A DNA stretch of 38,103 bases. Source: Oscillospiraceae bacterium (GTDB lineage: Bacteria > Bacillota > Clostridia > Oscillospirales > Ruminococcaceae). This document shows, in pieces, positions 12,264-22,164 of the stretch; position 1 is the first letter of the stretch, and every line of letters begins with the position of its first letter. Where the stretch lies: NCBI GenBank assembly GCA_021201135.1, contig JAJQGT010000015.1, forward strand, positions 93,557 to 131,659, read 5' to 3'. Below the pieces are notes generated by a model, which was given only the letters and a program-made list of their open reading frames with translations, searched no databases and was not told where the DNA came from. Made by a program: the position numbers and the translations under genes.

Positions 12264-12336
12264 TGTAGGGGCGGATATTATCCGCCCGTTGTTGTGCAGG
12301 TGCGATTGGTTCGGGCGGATAATATCCGCCCCTACA
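12264..12336. repeat. Palindromic repeat family 2, copy b
   Basis: 73 bp with the same arms as copy a and a different centre. It lies 3 bp after the stop codon of the PBP gene and just upstream of the ylxM promoter, so it may end PBP transcription. Confidence 0.92.
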
Positions 12337-12339
12337 AAA

Positions 12340-14442
12340 TCAGTCCGTAATTATAACACTTTGCATCATACCGTTCTCAAGCTCGACTTCCTCAGTCGTC
12401 CAACCGTAGTACGCTTCAATAATCTTGCGAACCGTATACTTCGCGTATTCGCCGTTTTCGATTACCACGGCGAAGGCGATTTCGGGGTCGTCGGCGGGGT
12501 AGAAGCCGATGACCGTCGAGTTCTGGGTCGCGGTGTTCGACGCCTGCGGAGTGCCGGTCTTGATTGCGACTTTATCCGGAAGCGCGTCGGTCGAGAATTG
12601 CGCCAGGAAGGCGTTTGTCTCGTTCGAGGCGTAGTAGGTCGAGGAGGTCGTGCTCTCGCCCGCAAGAATCATTCCCTCAATAATCGGGGCGAAAACTTCG
12701 TCATAGTCGGCGTCGATCACATACGCGACCTCCGGCTCGGTCTTCTCGAGGCACTCGGTCATGTTGTAGTCCCAAATCGAATCGACGAGATAGGGGCTGT
12801 ATCTCACGCCGCCATTCGCAATAGTAAGTGCAATTCCCGCCATCTGTAGCGGCGTTACGGCGACTTCGGATTGCCCGATTGCCGCCTGAAGAAGCTGTCC
12901 CGAGGTCCAGTCCAAGCCCAAATCAGCGAAAGTGTCGGGGGATGCAAGATACCCCGAGGACGCGCTTATTTCGAGCCCGGGGTCCTCGCCCAAGCCGTAA
13001 GCCGCCTCGTACTCGAGGAAGAGGTCGAGCCCGACCTGCTGAATGACCTGATAGAAGAAGATGTTGCAGCTCTTCTGAATCGCCGTGACGACGTTAATCG
13101 ACCCGTGCGAGCCGGTGCAGTTAACGACGATGTCGAGATAGGTATAGTGCCGGGCGCAGTAGAAGGTGGTGTCCGTGTCGATTATGCCTTCTGCCAGTGC
13201 CGCAGTCGCCGTGACCGTCTTCATGACCGAGCCGGGGCGATAGAGACCGTCGAAAGCACGGTTATAAAGCGGCGAGCCGTCGGCGTTGAGAACGGAATTG
13301 TAGTCCTCAAGCAAATCGTTTATATCGTATGACGGCGAGGTTGCCGCCGCAAGGACAGCGCCGGTCTCGACGTCGAGAACAACTATGGCTCCCGCCTCGC
13401 AGTCGGAGAAATCGAGCTCCTGATTGGTGGAGCTGTCTGTTTTCGTCAAGATTCCGTCCCGAAGATAGCTTATGTGGTTGTCAAGGATTTCCTGGCAAGC
13501 CTGCTGGAGTTCAGAATCAATCGTGAGCATGACGGTGTTCCCGGGCTCGACCTCCTCGGAGACCGATTCCTCGATGTTCCCGTCGCTGTCGACCGTCACG
13601 ATGTTCGTGCCGTTGGTGCCGCGGAGGACGCTTTCGAGGGCTTTTTCGATGCCGCTTTTGCCGATAGTGTCGCTAATGAGATAGCCCTCCGACTTGAGCT
13701 CGGCGTATTCCTCAGCATAGACGGGACCGACATAGCCGACGATGTGCGGGGCGACGTCCCCGAGGGTGTAAACCCGTTCGTAGCTTTCAAGGATGTCGAT
13801 TCCGTCGAGGTCGCCCGAGAGCTCCCGAATCTTCGAGACCGTCCCAATCGGGACATCTGTCGCGAAGGTATAGTCAATCGAGGTGGAGAAGTCCCCGATG
13901 AGCATCATATATCTGACGCCGGCGATGATTCGCTTCTCTTCGTCGGTGTAGTCGTCCGAAATTTCGTAGTTCTCAATCAGCCTGTCAATGCAGTTCTCGG
14001 CGGTGGCGTAGCTGTTGAGGCGCAGTTCGTCTTTGATTTTCGCAATTTCAGATGCCGTTGCGTCGTCCGTGAATTCATACGGAGTATCGAAAGTAATCGG
14101 CGTCTCGTCAATCCATTCGAGCCCGTCCTCTGAAAGAATCTCGGCGACCCGGAGAATAATCTCGTTCTGGGTCTCGTAATCCGAGGGGAAGAAAGAGTAC
14201 TCGACAATGACGTTATAGGCGACCTCGTTCTCAACGAGCTCGACGCCGTTGCGGTCGACAATCTCGCCACGGGCGGCATAGACCGTCTTCTCGGCGGAGG
14301 TCGAAGACTTCGACATGGAAAGATACATCTCGCCGTCGACAATCTGGATTTTCATCAGCTTAATCCCCGCATAAACGCAAGCCACCACCACAAGGGCGAT
14401 GGTGAACACAATGCGAAGAATTTCAAAGGTGCGTTTTAACAT
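12340..14442 (-). CDS. Class B penicillin-binding protein (transpeptidase)
   Basis: The 700-aa protein is anchored by one N-terminal membrane helix (about residues 8-30). A dimerisation domain follows, then a transpeptidase domain with the active-site SVMK (Ser405, Lys408), SCN (458-460) and KTG (628-630), so it should crosslink peptidoglycan. An RG[ED]IxDRNG motif near 58 is typical of PBP2/FtsI-type class B enzymes. There is no PASTA domain, so it is not a typical SpoVD. Elongation (MrdA/PBP2-like) or sporulation roles are both possible. It closes the minus-strand run secA, DUF1015, papain-like, PBP, with AAAGG 7 nt before the ATG. Confidence 0.9.
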   Translation of the reverse strand: MLKRTFEILRIVFTIALVVVACVYAGIKLMKIQIVDGEMYLSMSKSSTSAEKTVYAARGEIVDRNGVELVENEVAYNVIVEYSFFPSDYETQNEIILRVAEILSEDGLEWIDETPITFDTPYEFTDDATASEIAKIKDELRLNSYATAENCIDRLIENYEISDDYTDEEKRIIAGVRYMMLIGDFSTSIDYTFATDVPIGTVSKIRELSGDLDGIDILESYERVYTLGDVAPHIVGYVGPVYAEEYAELKSEGYLISDTIGKSGIEKALESVLRGTNGTNIVTVDSDGNIEESVSEEVEPGNTVMLTIDSELQQACQEILDNHISYLRDGILTKTDSSTNQELDFSDCEAGAIVVLDVETGAVLAAATSPSYDINDLLEDYNSVLNADGSPLYNRAFDGLYRPGSVMKTVTATAALAEGIIDTDTTFYCARHYTYLDIVVNCTGSHGSINVVTAIQKSCNIFFYQVIQQVGLDLFLEYEAAYGLGEDPGLEISASSGYLASPDTFADLGLDWTSGQLLQAAIGQSEVAVTPLQMAGIALTIANGGVRYSPYLVDSIWDYNMTECLEKTEPEVAYVIDADYDEVFAPIIEGMILAGESTTSSTYYASNETNAFLAQFSTDALPDKVAIKTGTPQASNTATQNSTVIGFYPADDPEIAFAVVIENGEYAKYTVRKIIEAYYGWTTEEVELENGMMQSVIITD

Positions 14443-14455
14443 TGAGGTGCCTTTC

Positions 14456-15091
14456 TTAGTATCTTACCATCCTGTAAAGCCGTCTTGATGCTTCCCTCAT
14501 AACCGCGATTCTGCCGCCGCAGTCGTCGAGGTAGGGGTCGTCGCCCCATGGGGTGCGCTTGAGGAGGTCAAGGGCTGTGCCCTCGCTCATCTCGTAGCCG
14601 CAGGCGGAGAGCTCGTTTTCGAGACTATCCACGCCGACGCGGTGGTGCCTGTCATCAAACAGGACTCCTCCCGAAACGAGGGTGTCCCGGACGAACTCCA
14701 CGCAGGTGAACGCCTTTTCCCTGCGGAAGCGCCGCCCGAGCATATACGTCCCGCAGGAGAGGAAGTTATAGACATAGTCGTCCCGCGAGGCGAGCATGTT
14801 TTCGATATGCGATTTGATGACGCCGTAGGTTTCAAGATTGACGTCGACCCTGTATGCCCTGACGACCGTCCTGCCGGTCATTAAGTACCTTTTCGGGGAC
14901 TCGCAGACGAGCCCACCGATCATCGAGTGGTCTATGTAGAGCCGTGAGAAGGAATAGAACGTCTTCATCCCGTCAAGCGAAATCGCCGCATGGTTGAAGC
15001 GGTGCCGGGTCATCCGCCGGATAAACCGCCCCGTTTTCAGGTCGGTGGCGAAGAAGACGATATAGACCGGGGTCGTAACTGTATATATCAA
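14456..15091 (-). CDS. Putative permuted papain-like (NlpC/P60-related) protein
   Basis: I do not recognise a named family with certainty. The 211-aa protein has His34 in RFNHAAISLD and Cys130 in AFTCVEFVRD. A histidine before the cysteine is the order of circularly permuted papain-like enzymes (YiiX/YebB type, permuted NlpC/P60), which act as amidases, peptidases or acyltransferases. It has no signal peptide, although the first 16 residues are hydrophobic. The start is a TTG at 15091 whose TTGA overlaps the stop of the DUF1015 gene, with GGAG before it, so the two are translationally coupled. The neighbouring PBP gene hints at cell-wall work; this is inference. Confidence 0.6.
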   Translation of the reverse strand: MIYTVTTPVYIVFFATDLKTGRFIRRMTRHRFNHAAISLDGMKTFYSFSRLYIDHSMIGGLVCESPKRYLMTGRTVVRAYRVDVNLETYGVIKSHIENMLASRDDYVYNFLSCGTYMLGRRFRREKAFTCVEFVRDTLVSGGVLFDDRHHRVGVDSLENELSACGYEMSEGTALDLLKRTPWGDDPYLDDCGGRIAVMREASRRLYRMVRY

Positions 15092-16320
15092 GCCTGAATT
15101 CTCCTCGCCTCTAAATAATACCTCTTATCCTCCGCATGCCCCATTGAGAAGGTCTTTCTCGGCAGCGCGCCGTCGTGGATGACGGCGGGGAAGAGGTCGC
15201 TCTTATCCATCGGCTCAAGAATAAAGCCGACGGAGTTTTCGGATTTCGCAAGGGACTTAAGCACCTCTTCGCCGTGGATATAGTCGATTTCGCCGCCGTA
15301 GGTCCTGAGATATTCGTCGAGGAAGGGCTGGAGGCTTCCGACAGCAAGCTTCGAAAGGGGGTTATGGATGGTTAGAGCCTGCTCGGTCTCGCCTATGATG
15401 ACAGTGATTTTCTGTCCGTCACCGTTTGTATCAGTCCTGAGCTTCTCCCGCATTTTTTCGAGAAGATGTGCAGGGTTGACGCCCGTCACGATTCTGTGAA
15501 TTGCCTCGAACTCGAGGGCGGGGGAGTGGAGGTTGACAATCTCGCAGAGGGCATAGCGTGCGGGATGGTTCGACATGTCGACGCCGGGATTCTCGCGCTT
15601 CAGGCGCTCGTAATGCTCCTTTGCGGTTGCGAGAGAATGGTTCCCGTCGCCCATGGCGAAGAGCAGTTCGCACTTTTTCGAGAGCTCGCCGAGTGCGGAA
15701 TCAACAGAGGAAATCTCATTCGAACCGAGAAGATACCCCTCGATGCTCCCGCCGCCCTGCATGAGATTAAAATCATAGAGCTTAGTGAACTCGGAAATCA
15801 GACCGCCAAGCGGCTCGATAACCGTTTTTTCGGGGTCGTCAATCAGAATCATTATATGCGGGAGCTCGATTTTTGCATTCTCGCGGATTTTGAGCCTCGG
15901 GGGAATCCGCTCGGCGACGGTCGCCTCGGTCGCCCGAATCTGCGACTTGGAGCCCGCCCGGTAGTCGTACTTCTCGAGGTCGACGGCACCGACGATGCCC
16001 TCGCGGAGCTTCCCGTCCGACTGAATCCGACGGACATAGACCATAGCGTTCCTGAGCTCACGGAAGACGCCCGCCGAGAGATAATCTTCAATATTCCGGT
16101 TGATTTCGGCGATGCGGTCGCCCGTATCAGGCTTTCCGAGATAGATTTCAGGCAAGGTAAGCCGCAAGGTCGACGGGCTGTCCCCGACAATCCGCTCGGT
16201 CTCAGCCCAATATTCCGGCTCGCCCGTAAACTGGTCGCAAGCCACGACCGCCCACTTGGGCATGTCGATGTTTTCGTTTGGCAATAAGATATCTGCGGGG
16301 CAGAATGCAGTGGATGGCAT
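15088..16320 (-). CDS. DUF1015 family protein
   Basis: The 410-aa protein belongs to DUF1015, a widespread cytoplasmic family often found near amino-acid or serine metabolism genes but not assigned a reaction. Recognisable parts are AVVACDQFTGEPEYW near residue 25, the family motif in the form GDGNHSLATAK (usually DGHHR-like) near 220, and the C-terminal PRKTFSMGHAEDKRYYLEAR. The ATG follows AAAGGAG at 6 nt. It overlaps the next gene by 4 bp. Between it and secA lies half of a family 1 repeat and no clear promoter, so it is probably read from secA. Confidence 0.85.
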   Translation of the reverse strand: MPSTAFCPADILLPNENIDMPKWAVVACDQFTGEPEYWAETERIVGDSPSTLRLTLPEIYLGKPDTGDRIAEINRNIEDYLSAGVFRELRNAMVYVRRIQSDGKLREGIVGAVDLEKYDYRAGSKSQIRATEATVAERIPPRLKIRENAKIELPHIMILIDDPEKTVIEPLGGLISEFTKLYDFNLMQGGGSIEGYLLGSNEISSVDSALGELSKKCELLFAMGDGNHSLATAKEHYERLKRENPGVDMSNHPARYALCEIVNLHSPALEFEAIHRIVTGVNPAHLLEKMREKLRTDTNGDGQKITVIIGETEQALTIHNPLSKLAVGSLQPFLDEYLRTYGGEIDYIHGEEVLKSLAKSENSVGFILEPMDKSDLFPAVIHDGALPRKTFSMGHAEDKRYYLEARRIQA

Positions 16321-16350
16321 AAAGGTCTCCTTTAGTAGTTATTGTTTTTG

Positions 16351-16414
16351 AGGCAGTCATAGCCTCCCCTGAAAGGGGAGGGGGGACCATGCGAAGCATG
16401 GTGGAGGGGTTTAC
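16351..16414. repeat. Palindromic repeat family 1, copy b (B end only)
   Basis: A half element: GGCAGTCATAGCCTCCCC, the palindrome, the hairpin ATGC/GCAT and GGTGGAGGGGTTTAC. Its inner side (GGCAGTCATAGCC) matches the 5' flank of the DUF559 gene (GGCAGTAATAGCC, 37949-37961). The end overlaps the secA stop codon. Confidence 0.88.
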
Positions 16415-19146
16415 AAATCCCTCCCGCAACACTTCTTATACTTCTTCCCGCTTCCGCAGGGGCAGGGGTCGTTTCTGCCTATTTTCTTGCCGACTTTGCG
16501 GGTTGCCGAAACGGAGCCGTCGGAGGAGCCGCCGGGTTGGTCGGCTTTGAGGACCTGCTCGCGCTGTGGCGGGGCGTCCTTTCTTAAGTGCGTGTGATAG
16601 AGGATTCTTACGGTGTCCTCGCAGATGGACTCGACCATCGCGTCGAACATGTCGAAGCCCTCCATGCGATATGCCACAACCGGGTCGTGACTGCCGTAGG
16701 AGCGGAGCGCGATGCCCTTCTTGAGCTCGTCCATGTCGTCGATGTGTTGCATCCACTTGGTGTCGACGACCTTCAGGAGCGCGACTCTCTCGCATTCTCT
16801 GAGGATTTCCTTGCCGAGCTCCGTTTCCTTGTCGTCATAAGCCTTCAAAGCGGCTTCCGTAGCCTCTTCGGCGACCTTCTCACGGGTCAAATCCGAAAGC
16901 TCGTTTACGGTATAGTTAAAGTCGTTCGGGACGGTGAAGAGCCCCGCGAAGTGCTCTCTCAGGCCCGCAAAGTTCCAGTTCTCCTGCTCGTCGCCGGCAA
17001 GGTAGGTGTTGACGCTGTTCGAGACGAAGTCACGAATCATCTTCAGGATATTTTCGTGGATGTCCTCGCCCTCAAGAACCTGCGAGCGCTCCTTATAGAT
17101 GATTTCGCGCTGCTGGTTCATGACGTCGTCATAGTTGAGGACGTTCTTACGGATGGAGAAGTTTCTGCCCTCGACCTTCTTCTGCGCCGATTCGATTGTG
17201 TTTGAAAGCATCTTCGACTCAATCGGCATGTTCTCGTCGACGTTCATGGTGTTCATCATACCGGTGATTCTGTCGCCGCCGAAGAGTCTCATCAGATCGT
17301 CCTCAAGCGAGAGATAGAACCGGCTTTCGCCCTCGTCGCCCTGACGTCCGGAACGACCTCGTAACTGGTTGTCAATACGTCTCGATTCGTGCCGCTCGGT
17401 GCCGATTATGAAGAGACCGCCTGCCGCTTTGACTTCTTTTGCCTTTTCTTTTATGTCCGCCGAGAACTTCTCGTAGCAGTCGTGATAGAGCTTTCTGCCT
17501 TCAACGATTCTCTCGTCGTCCGTCTCGTTGAAGCCGGTGATTTCGTATATCTCTTCCTCGGTGTATTCGTTCTTTCTGAGCTCAGCCTTCGCGAGGAACT
17601 CGGCATTACCGCCGAGCATGATGTCGGTACCACGTCCCGCCATGTTGGTGGCAATCGTGACTGCCCCAAGCTGTCCCGCCTGAGCTACAATCTGGGCTTC
17701 ACGCTCGTGGTGCTTGGCGTTTAAGACCTCGTGCTCGATGCCGCGCTGTTTCAGCATTTTTGAAAGAAGTTCGGATTTTTCGATAGAGATAGTACCGACC
17801 AAGACCGGCTGACCCTTCTTGTGGCATTCGACAACCTGATCTATTACGGCGTTGAACTTCGCCTTCTCGGTCTTATAGACGACGTCCGGGTGGTCGACAC
17901 GAATCATCGGCATGTTCGTCGGAACAACGACAACGTCGAGCCTATAGATTTCCTTGAATTCGTCCTCTTCGGTGGCGGCTGTTCCCGTCATGCCGGAGAG
18001 CTTTTTATACAGTCTGAAATAGTTCTGGAAGGTGATTGTCGCGACCGTCTTCGACTCGTGAGCGACCTTGACGCCCTCCTTCGCCTCGATAGCCTGATGC
18101 AAGCCGTCGTTATAGCGTCTGCCGTACATAAGTCGACCGGTGAACTCGTCGACGATGATGACCTCGCCGTCCTTGACGACATAGTTTATGTCCTTCTTCA
18201 TGACGCCGTTCGCCTTGATAGCCTGATTTATGTGATGGAGAAGGGTGATGTTTTCCGAATCGGAAAGGTTTTCAACCCCGAAATAAGCCTCGGCTTTTGC
18301 GGTGCCCTTTTTGGTGAGGGTCGCCGTGCCAGCCTTCTCATCGACAATATAGTCGCCGTCATAGACCTCGTCGGTATCGACCTTCTTCTCAACCTCGACA
18401 ACGACGTTCTTTGTGAGGGTTTTTGCAAATCTGTCCGCTCTCTGATACAAATCGGTCGACTGGTCGCCCTTGCCGGAGATGATGAGCGGCGTTCTCGCCT
18501 CATCAATGAGGATTGAGTCGACCTCATCGACGATTGCGAAGGCATGCCCCCGCTGAACCCGGTTTTTCTTATAGATGACCATGTTGTCGCGGAGGTAGTC
18601 GAACCCGAACTCGTTGTTTGTTCCATAGGTGATGTCGCAGGCATAAGCCGCCCGACGCTCGTCGCCGTTCATCGAGTGGAGTATTACGCCGATGGTGAGC
18701 CCCAAAAATCTGTAGACTCTGCCCATCTCCTCGGATTGGAATTTCGCCAAGTAGTCGTTGACGGTTACGACGTGAACGCCCTCGCCTGTAAGGGCATTAA
18801 GATACGACGCGAGGCACGCCGTCAGGGTTTTTCCTTCACCGGTCTTCATCTCGGCGATTCTGCCCTGATGCAAAACAATCGCACCGACAATCTGGACGGG
18901 GAAGGCGCGCTTCCCGAGAACTCTTGCCGCCGCCTCACGGCAAACCGCCAGAGCCTCCGCCATGATATCGTCCAAGGTCTTGCCGTTCTTGAGCTCAGCC
19001 TTGAATCTGTCGGTCTCTCCCCGCAAATCCTCATCCGAAAACGCCTTGTACTTGTCCTCAAGGTCCAATACTTTTTGTTTTATAGGCTCGATTTTCTTCA
19101 ATTCCTTATCAGAATACGAACCGAAAATTTTATCTAAAAATGCCAT
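16411..19146 (-). CDS. secA: Protein translocase ATPase SecA
   Basis: SecA drives post-translational export of preproteins through SecYEG. The 911-aa protein has the Walker A motif [11 protein letters not shown] near 105, the DEAD-type [17 protein letters not shown] near 207, the preprotein-binding and helical scaffold domains, and a C-terminal zinc finger [15 protein letters not shown], all complete. The ATG at 19146 follows AAAGGAG at 8 nt; six extra codons upstream in frame are rejected. It has its own promoter (19196-19224). Its stop codon is part of the TAAACCCC end of repeat copy b. Confidence 0.97.
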   Translation of the reverse strand: MAFLDKIFGSYSDKELKKIEPIKQKVLDLEDKYKAFSDEDLRGETDRFKAELKNGKTLDDIMAEALAVCREAAARVLGKRAFPVQIVGAIVLHQGRIAEMKTGEGKTLTACLASYLNALTGEGVHVVTVNDYLAKFQSEEMGRVYRFLGLTIGVILHSMNGDERRAAYACDITYGTNNEFGFDYLRDNMVIYKKNRVQRGHAFAIVDEVDSILIDEARTPLIISGKGDQSTDLYQRADRFAKTLTKNVVVEVEKKVDTDEVYDGDYIVDEKAGTATLTKKGTAKAEAYFGVENLSDSENITLLHHINQAIKANGVMKKDINYVVKDGEVIIVDEFTGRLMYGRRYNDGLHQAIEAKEGVKVAHESKTVATITFQNYFRLYKKLSGMTGTAATEEDEFKEIYRLDVVVVPTNMPMIRVDHPDVVYKTEKAKFNAVIDQVVECHKKGQPVLVGTISIEKSELLSKMLKQRGIEHEVLNAKHHEREAQIVAQAGQLGAVTIATNMAGRGTDIMLGGNAEFLAKAELRKNEYTEEEIYEITGFNETDDERIVEGRKLYHDCYEKFSADIKEKAKEVKAAGGLFIIGTERHESRRIDNQLRGRSGRQGDEGESRFYLSLEDDLMRLFGGDRITGMMNTMNVDENMPIESKMLSNTIESAQKKVEGRNFSIRKNVLNYDDVMNQQREIIYKERSQVLEGEDIHENILKMIRDFVSNSVNTYLAGDEQENWNFAGLREHFAGLFTVPNDFNYTVNELSDLTREKVAEEATEAALKAYDDKETELGKEILRECERVALLKVVDTKWMQHIDDMDELKKGIALRSYGSHDPVVAYRMEGFDMFDAMVESICEDTVRILYHTHLRKDAPPQREQVLKADQPGGSSDGSVSATRKVGKKIGRNDPCPCGSGKKYKKCCGRDL

Positions 19147-19195
19147 TGCGATGGCTCCTTTCAATATTCAGATGTGCGTATAAATACTCAGATTA

Positions 19196-19224
19196 AGTAT
19201 ACTCCGAAAGAGTTGCAATGTCAA
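19196..19224 (-). promoter_or_regulatory. secA promoter
   Basis: TTGACA (19219-19224), 17 bp, TATACT (19196-19201) on the minus strand, with a leader of about 45 nt. Confidence 0.85.
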
Positions 19225-19234
19225 TATTGCTTTT

Positions 19235-19263
19235 TTGTAGGTTCTGTGATATTATAATATAGT
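19235..19263 (+). promoter_or_regulatory. Candidate promoter of the rnf operon
   Basis: TTGTAG (19235-19240), 17 bp, TATAGT (19258-19263). A TATAAT at 19253-19258 has no -35 box at proper spacing. It diverges from the secA promoter. Confidence 0.5.
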
Positions 19264-19298
19264 ATAACCTTCAACAAACCAAAGAAGAGGTGTTTATT

Positions 19299-20633
19299 AT
19301 GCTCGCAAATCGTGTCAGGAGCTTCAGGGGCGGGGTGCATCCGAAGGGGAATAAAGAGATGTCCATGGATTCCGCCATAGAAAAGCTCTCCCCGAAGGGC
19401 GACATTTCATATTTAATGAGTCAGCATATCGGCGCACCGGCTGTGCCCTGCGTCGCCGTGGGGGACAGGGTTCTCGTCGGCGAGACCATAGGCAAGGCTC
19501 CGGCGTTTGTTTCCGCCGACATATGCTCGTCGGTGTCGGGAGTTGTGAAAGCTATCAAGCCTGTTCCGACCTCGTCCGGCGACGACGTTGCCGCCATCAC
19601 CATCGAGAACGATTACGAGTATGAGTCCATAGAAGGCTTGGGCGAGCCGAGGGACTATGAGAAGCTCACAAAAGAAGAGATTCGCGAAGCTATCAGAAGC
19701 GCCGGTCTCGTCGGAATGGGCGGCGCGGGATTCCCTCTGTCCGTGAAATTAGCCGTCAAGGACGACCTGAAAATCGACTATGTCATAATCAACTGCGCCG
19801 AGTGCGAGCCCTACATAACCTGCGACTATCGGCTGATGCTTGAGAGAACCGAAAAGGCGGTCTTAGGCTTAAAAGTAGTCTTAAAGCTCTTCGACAACGC
19901 CAAGGGTGTTTTCGCAGTCGAGAACAACAAGCCCCTTGCCATAGAAGCCCTCGCCGGAGCGACCGAGGGAAGCGAAAGAATGATAGTCCAGCCGCTGAAG
20001 ACGAAATATCCCCAAGGCGGCGAGCGGCTGATAATAGAAGCCGTCACAGGTCGGCAGATAAATTCGAAAATGCTCCCGGCGGATGCGGGTTGCGTCGTTA
20101 TAAACCTTTCAACGATAATGGCGGCGGCTGATGCAGTGTGTAACCGCACTCCGTTACTCACAAGAGTGGTCACCGTCACGGGCGACGCCATCGAGAACCC
20201 CTCGAACTTTGAAGTCCCGATTGGTATCTGTGCCCGGGAGCTCGTCGAAGCGGCGGGCGGATTTAAATCCGATCCCGAAAAGATAATCTTCGGTGGACCG
20301 ATGATGGGCGCGTCGATAATAGATCTGGATGTCCCCGTCACGAAGACAACTTCATGTATTTTGTGTCTCACGCACGACGAAGTCAAGAATCTCGAAGCGA
20401 CAGCTTGCATAAGATGCGGCAGATGTATGGACGCCTGCCCCGAGAACCTGATGCCGCTTAAGCTCAAGGACCTAGCCGACAGGCGGCGCTATGACGAGTT
20501 CGAGAAGCTTGGCGGGCTCGAGTGCATAAGCTGCGGCTCCTGCACCTATGCCTGCCCCGCAAAGCGGCGGCTCTCGCAATCAATCACGGCGGCAAAGCGC
20601 GAAGTGCTCCAGAGAAAGAAGGCGAAAAAATGA
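19299..20633 (+). CDS. rnfC: Rnf complex subunit C
   Basis: RnfC is the peripheral NADH-side subunit of the ferredoxin:NAD+ oxidoreductase, which couples electron transfer to Na+ or H+ export. The 444-aa protein has the flavin/NADH-binding region (GLVGMGGAGFP near 135), a SLBB-like part, and two [4Fe-4S] motifs, CIRCGRCMDACP and CISCGSCTYACP, near 367-405. The ATG at 19299 follows AGAGG at 8 nt; the GTG at 19290 overlaps that site and is rejected. It overlaps rnfD by 4 bp (ATGA). Confidence 0.95.
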   Translation: MLANRVRSFRGGVHPKGNKEMSMDSAIEKLSPKGDISYLMSQHIGAPAVPCVAVGDRVLVGETIGKAPAFVSADICSSVSGVVKAIKPVPTSSGDDVAAITIENDYEYESIEGLGEPRDYEKLTKEEIREAIRSAGLVGMGGAGFPLSVKLAVKDDLKIDYVIINCAECEPYITCDYRLMLERTEKAVLGLKVVLKLFDNAKGVFAVENNKPLAIEALAGATEGSERMIVQPLKTKYPQGGERLIIEAVTGRQINSKMLPADAGCVVINLSTIMAAADAVCNRTPLLTRVVTVTGDAIENPSNFEVPIGICARELVEAAGGFKSDPEKIIFGGPMMGASIIDLDVPVTKTTSCILCLTHDEVKNLEATACIRCGRCMDACPENLMPLKLKDLADRRRYDEFEKLGGLECISCGSCTYACPAKRRLSQSITAAKREVLQRKKAKK

Positions 20634-21571
20634 AGCTGAATATGTCAATTTCGCCCCACGTTCGGGCAAAGGATACCACCCGCTCGGTAATGCTCGACGT
20701 GGCGATAGCCCTGATTCCGTCGATAATAATCGGCATCTACTACGGCGGCTGGCGTGCGGCTCTCGTCGTCGCCCTCTCGGTCGGCACCTGCGTCCTCTGC
20801 GAGCTCTTGTATGACAAGCTGATGCACAAGCCGAACACAATCGGCGATTGCTCGGCGGTTGTTACGGGACTTATCTTGGCGTGCAACTTATATTCAACGG
20901 CTCCAATCTGGTTTCCCATCTTGGGCGGAGCGTTCGCGATAATCGTCGTCAAGATGCTCTACGGCGGCTTGGGGCAGAACTTCATGAACCCCGCCTGCGC
21001 CGCAAGATGCTTCCTCTTGATCTCCTTCCCGTCGATAATGACCTCATACCCGGCGCTCGACGGCGTCTCAAGCGCAACGCCGCTGACGATGCTTTCTTCG
21101 GGCGAGACGGTGAGCCTCAGCTCATTGCTCTTGGGCAACCACGTCGGCACCATCGGCGAGACTTCGGTTATTGCAATTCTCGTCGGATTCCTGTATCTCG
21201 TCATCAAGCGTGTAATCAGCCCCCGAATCACCCTCTGCACCGTCGGCTCGGCGGCACTGTTCTTGGTAATCTTCGGGAACATGGCGGGGCTCGATGTCAA
21301 CGCAGACTTCATGATGACCCAGCTTCTTGCCGGAGGACTCCTCTTCGGCGCCGTATTCATGGCGACCGACTATGTAACAGCCCCCGTCACCAAGTGGGGA
21401 CAGGTGATATATGCAATCGTGATAGGGCTTTTAGTTGCGTTTATCAGATGCTTTGGCGGCTCGACCGAGGGCATGTCTTATGCGATTATAATTGCGAACC
21501 TTCTGACCCCGCTTCTTGAAAAAGCGACCAAGCCGAAGCCTTTCGGAGTGAGAAAGGAGACGGCGAAATGA
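20630..21571 (+). CDS. rnfD: Rnf complex subunit D
   Basis: The 313-aa membrane subunit has about nine to ten helices. The site for covalent FMN is in DGVSSATPL (Thr, about residue 155), a form of the S(G/S)AT motif used by ApbE. The start at 20630 overlaps the rnfC stop (ATGA); a longer frame from 20522 lies inside rnfC and is rejected. It passes electrons within the membrane part of the complex. The order C-D-G-E-A-B is that of clostridial and acetogen Rnf. Confidence 0.95.
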   Translation: MKLNMSISPHVRAKDTTRSVMLDVAIALIPSIIIGIYYGGWRAALVVALSVGTCVLCELLYDKLMHKPNTIGDCSAVVTGLILACNLYSTAPIWFPILGGAFAIIVVKMLYGGLGQNFMNPACAARCFLLISFPSIMTSYPALDGVSSATPLTMLSSGETVSLSSLLLGNHVGTIGETSVIAILVGFLYLVIKRVISPRITLCTVGSAALFLVIFGNMAGLDVNADFMMTQLLAGGLLFGAVFMATDYVTAPVTKWGQVIYAIVIGLLVAFIRCFGGSTEGMSYAIIIANLLTPLLEKATKPKPFGVRKETAK

Positions 21572-22164
21572 AAAAGATTGTAATTGACACCCTCAAGCTT
21601 CTTGCGATAACTCTCGTTGCGGGCGTGCTCCTCTCGGTTGTGTATCAGCTCACGAAGGACACGATTGCGGAAGCCGAGGCAAAGGAGCTCACCGATTCCT
21701 ATTCGGCGGTAATGTCCGAAGCGTCGGATTTTGTCGAAATCGAAAACCCCGAAACGGACGCCTTCGGCGAAGACAATACCCTCAACACGGCGCTCTATGC
21801 CTATGATTCCAGCGGCAACGAAATCGGGACAGTACTATCCGTAACGTCTCATAAAGGCTACGGCGGGGATATCGACATAACAATCGGCATCGACACTACA
21901 GGCACTATAACAGGAATAGTTGTTACTTCAATGTCCGAGACCTCGGGGCTCGGCGCCAACTGCCAGAACGAGGAATGGATTTCTCAGTACATCGGCAAGA
22001 GCGGCGAGGTTGCATACACAAAGACCGGCGCAACCGCCTCGAACGAAATCGACGCCATCTCGGGCGCCACAAAGACCACCCGGGCTATCACAAACGCCGT
22101 GAATGCGGCACTCGATTTTGCTTCGGAATATTTCGGCTACGGTGAAGGAGGCGGAAACTCATGA
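21568..22164 (+). CDS. rnfG: Rnf complex subunit G
   Basis: The 198-aa protein has one N-terminal membrane helix (residues ~8-27) and an extracytoplasmic FMN-binding domain. The flavinylation site is in ISGATKTTRA near residue 160. ApbE, encoded downstream, should attach FMN to this threonine. It overlaps both neighbours by 4 bp. Confidence 0.95.
   Translation: MKKIVIDTLKLLAITLVAGVLLSVVYQLTKDTIAEAEAKELTDSYSAVMSEASDFVEIENPETDAFGEDNTLNTALYAYDSSGNEIGTVLSVTSHKGYGGDIDITIGIDTTGTITGIVVTSMSETSGLGANCQNEEWISQYIGKSGEVAYTKTGATASNEIDAISGATKTTRAITNAVNAALDFASEYFGYGEGGGNS

Noticed and set aside
12462-14133. Long open frames antisense to the PBP gene and similar frames opposite gyrA, secA, glyS and DUF1015
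   Set aside because: They are out-of-frame shadows of GC-rich coding sequence, with no ribosome binding sites and repetitive Arg/Ser/Pro or Val/Asp composition.
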